Assembly: GCA_903831925.1 (NCBI GenBank)
Contig: CAIKZV010000153.1
Span: 1 to 28,109, forward strand
Direction of reading: 5' to 3'
Length of the DNA stretch: 28,109 nt
Source: an uncultured Burkholderiales bacterium
GTDB taxonomy: Bacteria > Pseudomonadota > Gammaproteobacteria > Burkholderiales > Burkholderiaceae_E
Of the stretch, positions 22,569 to 28,109 are shown in pieces; within the stretch, counting starts at the first letter, position 1; the number at the start of each line of letters is the position of its first letter. Made by a program: the position numbers and the translations under genes. The notes under the pieces are model-generated. The model worked only from the letters and a program-made list of their open reading frames with translations. It was not told where the DNA came from and searched no databases.

Positions 22569-24176
22569 ATGAGCGCGATGAACGCACCGGTCGATGTGCT
22601 GATCATCGGCGCAGGTGCGTCGGGTGCGGCCGTGGCCTGGAGTCTTGCCGAGACGCGGATGCGCATCCTGTGTCTGGAGCAGGGCGACTGGGTCAAGCCC
22701 ACCGACTATCCGAGCAATTTCCGCGACTATGAAGCGCGGCAGATGGGCGAATTCCATTTCAGCCCGAACCGTCGCGCCAGCGACGTCGACTATCCGGTCA
22801 ACGAAGACGACTCGCCGATCAAGGTCGCCAACTTCAACGGCGTGGGCGGTGGCACGGTGCTGTATGCCGGTCACTTCCCGCGCTTTCATCCCTCTGATTT
22901 CCGGGTGCGAAGCCTCGATGGCGTGGCCGACGACTGGCCGATCGACTACCGCACGCTCGAGCCCTATTACGCCGAAAACGACCGGATGATGGGTGTCTCG
23001 GGGCTGGCCGGCGATCCGGCCTATCCGCCCAAGACGCCGGTGATGCCACCGCTGCCGCTGGGTCGCACCGGCATGGCACTCGGCCGGGGCTTCAACGATC
23101 TCGGCTGGCACTGGTGGCCCTCCGACAGCACGATTGCCACGCAGGAGTACGGCGGGCGCGCGCCCTGCATCAACCTCGGCCAGTGCATCGGCGGCTGCGC
23201 CCAGGGCGCCAAGGCCAGCACCGACATCACCTACTGGCCCGAGGCACTGCGGGCCGGCGTGATGCTGCGAACCCGCTGCCGAGTGCGCGAAATCACTACC
23301 AACGAAACCGGCATGGCAAGCGGGGTGATCTATTACGACGAGCACGGCATCGAGCAGTTTCAGCCGGCCGAGGTGGTGATCGTGGCCTGCAACGGCATCG
23401 GCACGCCGCGCATCCTGCTCAACTCAGCCTCCTCGCGCCACCCCGATGGGCTGGCCAATTCGAGCGGCATGGTCGGGCGCAATCTGATGTTCCATCCCTA
23501 TGCCGGCGTTTATGGCCGCTTCGAGGCGGCGCTTGATGGCCATCGTGGCCCGATCGATGCGGTCTGGAGCCAGCAGTTCTACGAGACCGACCCATCGCGC
23601 GGCTTCGTGCGCGGCTATACCTTCGAGACCACTCGCGGACGCGGCCCGGTGCAGACCGCCCTGATCGGCATGCTCTCGGGCAAGCTGCCGATCGGGGCCG
23701 GCCATCACGCCGCCTACCGCGGTCTCTTCGATCGCATCGCCGGGCTGGTGGCGATCTGCGAAGACCTTCCGGAAGCCCACAACCGGGTCACGCTCGATCC
23801 GGTGCTCAAAGACTCGAGCGGCATTGCAGCCCCGAAAGTGTCCTACACCTTGAGCGAGAACAGCCTGAAAATGCTGGCGCACAGCGTGGCGCGGGCGACC
23901 GAGGTGCTGCGTGCAGCCGGCGCGGTCGATGTCTCGGTGACCTCGCCGCTGTCGATCGGCGGCTGGCACAACATGGGCACTGCCCGCATGGGGACCGACC
24001 CCGAGCGTTCGGTGGTCAATGAATGGGGCCGCAGTCACGACGTCAAGAATCTTTTCATCGTCGACGGCAGCATTTTCGTGACCTCGGCCGGCGTCAATCC
24101 GACCAGCACGATCCAGGCGCTGGCGCTTTATGTCGCCGACAACATCAAGCGCCGCCTGGCCAATCTTTTCGACTGA
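22569..24176 (+). CDS. GMC-family FAD-dependent oxidoreductase
   Basis: A 535-residue glucose-methanol-choline oxidoreductase. It has the N-terminal FAD dinucleotide-binding motif IIGAGASGAAVAWSLAE (12-28) with E37 in LCLEQGD for the adenosine ribose, then GVGGGTVLYAGHFPRF. A cysteine-containing segment (CINLGQCIGGC) is typical of membrane-linked sorbitol/gluconate-type dehydrogenases. The C-terminal active site has the His in GGWHNMGTARMG (~467) and the Asn in SAGVNPTSTIQAL (~509). The closely following small gene resembles gluconate 2-dehydrogenase subunit 3, so the enzyme is a probable alcohol dehydrogenase (dye- or cytochrome-linked) rather than an oxidase. No Tat or Sec signal is present, and no cytochrome c subunit follows. 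Confidence 0.92.
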   Translation: MSAMNAPVDVLIIGAGASGAAVAWSLAETRMRILCLEQGDWVKPTDYPSNFRDYEARQMGEFHFSPNRRASDVDYPVNEDDSPIKVANFNGVGGGTVLYAGHFPRFHPSDFRVRSLDGVADDWPIDYRTLEPYYAENDRMMGVSGLAGDPAYPPKTPVMPPLPLGRTGMALGRGFNDLGWHWWPSDSTIATQEYGGRAPCINLGQCIGGCAQGAKASTDITYWPEALRAGVMLRTRCRVREITTNETGMASGVIYYDEHGIEQFQPAEVVIVACNGIGTPRILLNSASSRHPDGLANSSGMVGRNLMFHPYAGVYGRFEAALDGHRGPIDAVWSQQFYETDPSRGFVRGYTFETTRGRGPVQTALIGMLSGKLPIGAGHHAAYRGLFDRIAGLVAICEDLPEAHNRVTLDPVLKDSSGIAAPKVSYTLSENSLKMLAHSVARATEVLRAAGAVDVSVTSPLSIGGWHNMGTARMGTDPERSVVNEWGRSHDVKNLFIVDGSIFVTSAGVNPTSTIQALALYVADNIKRRLANLFD

Positions 24177-24180
24177 GCTG

Positions 24181-24657
24181 ATGACGCCTGTTGCCATTCA
24201 AAGCGCCGCGATCGATTCGCCGCTGTCACCGGGCCAGAGGCGCTCGCTGCTGGCGGTGCTGGGCACCATGATTCCGGCAAGCGACGCCTTCGAGGTGCCG
24301 GGCGCCGATGATCCGCTGATCGTGGCCGACCTCCTCAATTCGCTCAAGGCGCAGGCCGCAGCCCTCATCACCGCACTCGATCGGCTCGATGCGTTGTGCG
24401 GGCAGACCTTCCATACGCTGGCGGCCGATGCGCAGCCGCAGGCGCTCGATGATTTCAGGCGCGCCGACATGAAGCACTTCGCGCTGCTGGTCACCCTGTG
24501 CGTGCAGTGCTACTACCGCGATGACCGGGTGATGCGATCGCTTGGCATGGAGGCGCGCGCGCCCTTTCCGAAGGGCTTCGAGGTGCCTGCCGGCGACTAC
24601 GAATTGCTGGATCCGGTGCGCGCGCGCGGCCCGATCTGGCGCGATTCCCCCGGCTGA
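24181..24657 (+). CDS. Gluconate 2-dehydrogenase subunit 3-like small subunit
   Basis: A 158-residue helical protein starting four bases after the GMC stop. The region LSPGQRRSLLAVLGTMIPASDAFEVPGADDP matches the start of the gluconate 2-dehydrogenase subunit 3 family, which assists folding, export or electron transfer of GMC dehydrogenases. The usual twin-arginine signal of that family is missing. The frame reaches back into the GMC gene to 24130, but ATG 24181 is the reasonable start. Its stop faces the kynureninase stop, 9 bases away, so this is the end of the thiolase-GMC operon, with no room for an intrinsic terminator. Confidence 0.8.
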   Translation: MTPVAIQSAAIDSPLSPGQRRSLLAVLGTMIPASDAFEVPGADDPLIVADLLNSLKAQAAALITALDRLDALCGQTFHTLAADAQPQALDDFRRADMKHFALLVTLCVQCYYRDDRVMRSLGMEARAPFPKGFEVPAGDYELLDPVRARGPIWRDSPG

Positions 24658-24666
24658 TCAGTCCGG

Positions 24667-25947
24667 TCAGGTCACCGCATGGCGCTGGGCAAAACGCGCC
24701 TCTCGCCACTGCCCGCTTTGCATCACCTGATGCAGCTGATCGACCGCCTGCCAGACATCGGCATGACCGGTGTAAAGCGGGGCAAATCCGAATCGCAGGA
24801 TGTCGTGCTGATGCTTGCCGTCGCCGGCGCGAAAGTCGCCGATCACGCCGCGCTCGATCAGGGCCTGCACGATGGCCCAGGCGCCTTCTGCGCGGCTCAG
24901 GCTGACCTGCGATCCGCGCCGCTGCTCATCGGCGGGCGTGGCGATCGCAAAGCCATGCCCCTGCAGGCGCTCCTGCACGAGCGACATGAAGAGCGAGGTC
25001 AGCGCGAGCGACTTGCGCCGCAGTGACGCCATGCCGCCAAGGCCTTCGGCCGCGAGCAGGGTATCGAGTCCGCAATCGAGTGCGGCAAGGCCCAGGATCG
25101 ACGGCGTGCCGCTCTGGAATCCATTGACGCCTGCAGCAGGGATGTAATCGGTCGTGAACGCAAAGGGCGCTGCATGCCCCCACCAGCCGGTCAGGGGCTG
25201 CCTGACGCGATCGGCGTGACGCGGATGCATCCAGAGGAAGGCCGGCGCGCCGGGCCCGCCGTTGAGGTATTTGTAGCCGCAACCGACCGCAAAGTCGGCT
25301 CCCGCCGCATGCAGATCGACCGGCACCGCGCCGGCGCTGTGAGCGAGGTCCCAGACGGTCAGGATGCCGGCGTCATGCGCCTGCGCGCACACGGCGGCCA
25401 TGTCGAGCATCGCGCCGCTGCGGTAGTTGATATGGGTGAGCATCAGCACCGCGACGTCGTCGCGCAATGCTGCGTCCAGTTCATGGCTTTCGACCAGGCG
25501 CAGCGTCAGGCCGCGATCCCGACACAGCGACTGCGCGATATAGAGGTCGGTGGGAAAATTGCCGCGCTCGCTCAGGATTGCGGTTCGGCGCGGATCAGCG
25601 GCGGCAATGTTCAGGGCTGCACTAAGCGTCTTGTAGAGATTGATCGAGGTGCTGTCGGCGGCCACCACCTCGCCGCGCTGTGCACCGATCAGACGCGCGA
25701 TCTTGTCGCCGACCTGCTGCGCCAGACCGAGCCAGCCGGCGGTGTTCCAGCTGGTGATCAGGCCCTTGCCCCATTCTTCGTTCAGCGTCTGCGCGATGCG
25801 TCCGGGGGTGGCCACCGGCAGCGGCCCGAGCGAATTGCCGTCGAGGTAGACGACCCCTTCCGGCAGTGAAAACTGCCCGCTCAGCGCCGCGAGCGGATCC
25901 TGGCGATCGAGGGCCTCGCAGTCGGCGCGAGTGCGCGCCTGCCTCAT
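24667..25947 (-). CDS. kynU: Kynureninase
   Basis: A 426-residue PLP enzyme of the aspartate aminotransferase fold. Features: YLDGNSLGPLP (34-44) and EEWGKGLITSWNTAGWLGL (58-76), both typical of kynureninase; D200 in TVWDLAHSAGA; PLP-binding K226 in GCGYKYLNGGPG; and GWWGHAAPFAF, FQSGTPSILGL and ILRFGFAPLYTGH near the C-terminus. It converts kynurenine to anthranilate plus alanine (or 3-hydroxykynurenine to 3-hydroxyanthranilate). The length is normal. Unusually, its ATG overlaps the stop of an acyl-CoA dehydrogenase gene (25944-25947), and no kynA or kynB is near. Either tryptophan catabolism is co-regulated with the lipid genes, or the enzyme hydrolyses another beta-diketone-like substrate. 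Confidence 0.94.
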   Translation of the reverse strand: MRQARTRADCEALDRQDPLAALSGQFSLPEGVVYLDGNSLGPLPVATPGRIAQTLNEEWGKGLITSWNTAGWLGLAQQVGDKIARLIGAQRGEVVAADSTSINLYKTLSAALNIAAADPRRTAILSERGNFPTDLYIAQSLCRDRGLTLRLVESHELDAALRDDVAVLMLTHINYRSGAMLDMAAVCAQAHDAGILTVWDLAHSAGAVPVDLHAAGADFAVGCGYKYLNGGPGAPAFLWMHPRHADRVRQPLTGWWGHAAPFAFTTDYIPAAGVNGFQSGTPSILGLAALDCGLDTLLAAEGLGGMASLRRKSLALTSLFMSLVQERLQGHGFAIATPADEQRRGSQVSLSRAEGAWAIVQALIERGVIGDFRAGDGKHQHDILRFGFAPLYTGHADVWQAVDQLHQVMQSGQWREARFAQRHAVT

Positions 25948-27203
25948 CCCGCGCCATTTCGCGGCACGTCGCGATAGGGTTTGTCGCTATCGATGCTCGG
26001 CTCCTTCGGCATGCCGAGCACGCGCTCGGCAATGATGTTGCGCTGGATCTCGTCGGTGCCGCCTGCGATCGAGGTGGCCGGCACCGAGATCAGGATCTCG
26101 GCGATCGTGCCGGCATGCGGACCATCGGCGCCAGCCAGCAAGGAGTCGGCGCCGCTCAGCAGGGTATGCACCCGTGCTGCCGCGCGCGCGATATGGCTGG
26201 CCGCGAGCTTGCCGAGCGAGCCTTCCGGGCCTTGCGGGCGACCCTGTTCCTGTGCACTGCGCGCACGGCGTGCGGTCCATTCAGCCGACTTCGACAGGGT
26301 GAGCAGGCGCGCGATTTCCTGGCGCACCGCCGGGTCATCGAGCTTGCCGGTTTCTTTCGCCCGCGGAATGATCAGATCGATCCGGCCCGCGCGATTCGGA
26401 TACCACTTGTAGGGCGCAAGCGCGATTTCGGCTTCGGCGCGCTCCTCGTCAAAGATGCGACCGGGCCGATCAGATTTCGCAGCCCCCCAGGAGCGCAGCG
26501 AATCGGCGGCGCGCCGCTCGTGCATCAGCGTGGTAGTGGCCACCGCCCAACCCTTGCCTTCGCCTGCCACCAGCCAGTTGGCCGGTACGGTCGCATCGGT
26601 GATGAAGACCTGGTTGAAGGTGGCATGGCCGTTCATCTGCTTGAGCGGTTGCACCGTGACGCCTGGCTGATGCATGTCGATGATGAAAAAGGACAGGCCG
26701 GCATGCTTGGTCTTGTCCCAGTCGGTGCGCGCCAGAAGCAGCCCGAAGTCGGCTTTCTGCGCGCCCGAGGTCCAGAGCTTCTGGCCGTTGATGATGTCGT
26801 GGTCGCCCTGGCGGTCGGCGCGGGTCACCGCGCCGGCGGCGTCCGACCCGCTGCCGGGTTCGCTGAAGAGCTGACACCAGGCTTCCTCGCCGGTCATGCT
26901 GGGGCGCAAAAAACGTTTTTTCTGCTCGTCGGTGCCGTGCGCCAGGATGGTGGCTGCGGCCAGCACGCGAATGCCGACCCGAGCTACGCCGACCGCACCG
27001 ATGCGCTTGAATTCTTCTTCGACGATCGGCTGCAACCCGACCGGCAGGTTGCGCCCATACCACTCGGTCGGCCAGTGCGGTGTGCCCCAGCCTGCGTCCA
27101 TCAGCTTGTTGCGCCAGTCGACCAGGCCGCTGTCGGGGTTCCAGTTGGCCTCGAGCCAGGCGCGCACTTCGGCGCGCACGGAGGATTCTGTCTGTTCGGT
27201 CAT
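25944..27203 (-). CDS. Acyl-CoA dehydrogenase (FadE26/28-like subunit)
   Basis: A 419-residue FAD-dependent acyl-CoA dehydrogenase. Seen: WPTEWYGRNLPVGLQ, CQLFSEPGSGSDAAG (FAD/CoA-binding strand), NGQKLWTSGAQKADFGLLLART, FNQVFITDATVPANWLVAGEGKGW, and the C-terminal AGGTDEIQRNIIAERVLGMPKEP. At the position of the catalytic Glu in the medium-chain enzymes (YEGT) there is Gly (AGGT), so the base must lie elsewhere or in a partner subunit. This subfamily often forms heterotetramers with a shorter paralogue, as in mycobacterial steroid side-chain degradation, and such a paralogue is encoded directly upstream. The ribosome-binding site GAGGAG overlaps that gene's stop. Kynureninase overlaps its own stop. 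The substrate is unknown. Confidence 0.93.
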   Translation of the reverse strand: MTEQTESSVRAEVRAWLEANWNPDSGLVDWRNKLMDAGWGTPHWPTEWYGRNLPVGLQPIVEEEFKRIGAVGVARVGIRVLAAATILAHGTDEQKKRFLRPSMTGEEAWCQLFSEPGSGSDAAGAVTRADRQGDHDIINGQKLWTSGAQKADFGLLLARTDWDKTKHAGLSFFIIDMHQPGVTVQPLKQMNGHATFNQVFITDATVPANWLVAGEGKGWAVATTTLMHERRAADSLRSWGAAKSDRPGRIFDEERAEAEIALAPYKWYPNRAGRIDLIIPRAKETGKLDDPAVRQEIARLLTLSKSAEWTARRARSAQEQGRPQGPEGSLGKLAASHIARAAARVHTLLSGADSLLAGADGPHAGTIAEILISVPATSIAGGTDEIQRNIIAERVLGMPKEPSIDSDKPYRDVPRNGAG

Positions 27204-27216
27204 GTCGTGTGTCTCC

Positions 27217-28109
27217 TCAAGCGGTCGCGTTGCTGGCGGGGGTGGGCGCGGCCATCTGCGCCATCATGCGTTCGCGGTGCAGATGCGCATCGCCGAACAG
27301 CGCCTCCGAACTCTTGGCCCGCTTGAACCACAGGTGCGTGTCGTTGTCCCAGGTAAAGCCGATGCCGCCATGGATCTGGATGGCGTGGATGGCGGTCTGC
27401 AGATAGGCGTCGCTTGCGCAGGCCTTGGTGAGTGATGCGGTGACCGCGATATCGGCATCCTGTTCGTCGAGCGCGGCAGCCGCGAAATAGGCCGCCGATT
27501 TGGCGAGTTCGACTTCGAGCAGCATGTCGGCCTGCTTGTGTTTCATCGACTGGAAAGCACCGATCACCCGGCCGAACTGCATGCGCATCATCGCGTAGGC
27601 GAGCGCGTCTTCGCGAAGGCGCGCCGCACCGCCGACCATCTCATTGGACAGGCAGATCGCGGCCTCGATCATGGTTTTCTCAAACGCAGCAGCAGCCTTG
27701 CCTTCCTCGCCGAGCAACTGGGCCTCGACATCGCTGAAGGTGAGGCGCGCAAGCTTGCGGGTCGGATCAAGCGTGGTGAGCGCACGGCGCGACAGCCCCG
27801 ATGCAGTGCCCTGAACGTTAAAGAGCGACAGGCCATCGTTGCCCGATGTGCCGGGGGCGCGGGCCAGCACCACGATCAGGTCGGCGCTGTGGCCATCGAG
27901 CACGAAGCTCTTGTGGCCGTTTAGCTGCCAGCGGTTGCCCGACTTCGTTGCGGTCAGCGTTGTGGCGGCAGCGTCCCACGAGCCGCCGTCTTCGGTGCTC
28001 GCCAGGGTGGCAATCGTCTCGCCCGAAGCGATCCCGGGCAACAGCGCCTGCTGCTGCATCGGCGTGCCGGCATTCAGGATGGCGCCGGCGCCCAGCACGG
28101 TGGAGGCGA
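27217..28109 (-). CDS. Acyl-CoA dehydrogenase, partner subunit (5' end outside window)
   Basis: About 297 residues are visible; the frame continues past the window edge with no stop, so an internal GTG at 28098 is not a real start. Features: GIASGETIATLASTEDG, NRWQLNGHKSFVLDG, KLARLTFSDVEAQLLG, ALAYAMMRMQFGRVIGAFQSMKHKQADMLLEVELAKSAAYFAAAALDE, and the C-terminal QIHGGIGFTWDNDTHLWFKRAKSSEALFGD. The family's usual YEGT catalytic motif is replaced by FKRAKSS. It ends 13 bases before the longer dehydrogenase starts. Together they look like the two halves of an alpha2beta2 acyl-CoA dehydrogenase of the FadE26/27 or ChsE type (family knowledge; pairing inferred). Confidence 0.9.
   Translation of the reverse strand, partial: ASTVLGAGAILNAGTPMQQQALLPGIASGETIATLASTEDGGSWDAAATTLTATKSGNRWQLNGHKSFVLDGHSADLIVVLARAPGTSGNDGLSLFNVQGTASGLSRRALTTLDPTRKLARLTFSDVEAQLLGEEGKAAAAFEKTMIEAAICLSNEMVGGAARLREDALAYAMMRMQFGRVIGAFQSMKHKQADMLLEVELAKSAAYFAAAALDEQDADIAVTASLTKACASDAYLQTAIHAIQIHGGIGFTWDNDTHLWFKRAKSSEALFGDAHLHRERMMAQMAAPTPASNATA

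Noticed and set aside
25866..27326. Plus-strand open frame (486 codons) across the kynureninase/acyl-CoA dehydrogenase region
   Set aside because: It is antisense to the acyl-CoA dehydrogenase gene and crosses into kynureninase; both minus-strand products are unmistakable.

Overview
This is a gene-dense, high-GC segment of a bacterial chromosome. The gene set is H-NOX with a hybrid kinase, a Pseudomonas-type RIO kinase, a CYP153-like P450, a PEP-CTERM protein, kynureninase and paired acyl-CoA dehydrogenases. Together with ATGA/GTGA stop-start overlaps and G/C-ending codons, it suggests a beta- or gammaproteobacterium with an aerobic lipid- or terpenoid-degrading lifestyle. Genus cannot be assigned from the sequence alone. 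I see no rRNA, tRNA, CRISPR array, transposase or attachment site, and no gene-free stretch longer than about 210 bp.

Layout. (1) 1-2460: the 3' end of a sulfatase gene, then a membrane-bound spermidine-synthase-like protein. (2) 2453-6213, minus strand: a signalling block made of a membrane GGDEF/EAL protein (GGDEF degenerate, EAL intact), then an H-NOX haem protein translationally coupled to a soluble hybrid histidine kinase. It reads as a nitric-oxide (or redox) sensing module linked to cyclic-di-GMP breakdown. (3) 6420-8551: a CYP153-like P450 and an RNase Z-like metallo-beta-lactamase-fold hydrolase. (4) 8583-12250: a RIO-family kinase, then four tightly coupled genes (short J-domain protein plus three unrecognised proteins with strongly charged tails). 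This is the best candidate for an undescribed system. (5) 12289-14264: an MFS transporter coupled to an N-acyl-homoserine-lactonase-like enzyme. (6) 14281-15548, minus strand: two overlapping DsbA/GST-kappa-fold isomerases. (7) 15733-16632: a secreted PEP-CTERM protein. (8) 16700-24657: an M20 amidohydrolase, an FMN-dependent monooxygenase (NtaA/DszA type), a thiolase, a probable ferritin-like protein, a crotonase-fold protein, a GMC oxidoreductase and its small partner subunit. (9) 24667-28109, minus strand: a pair of acyl-CoA dehydrogenases (the upstream one cut by the window edge), with kynureninase as the last gene.

How the genes may work together. Regions 3 and 6-9 look like parts of an oxidative catabolic island: hydroxylation by the P450, alcohol oxidation by the GMC enzyme, then CoA-thioester dehydrogenation, hydration or ring opening, and thiolysis. 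The actual substrate cannot be read from the sequence. The signalling block and the J-domain operon appear functionally separate from it.
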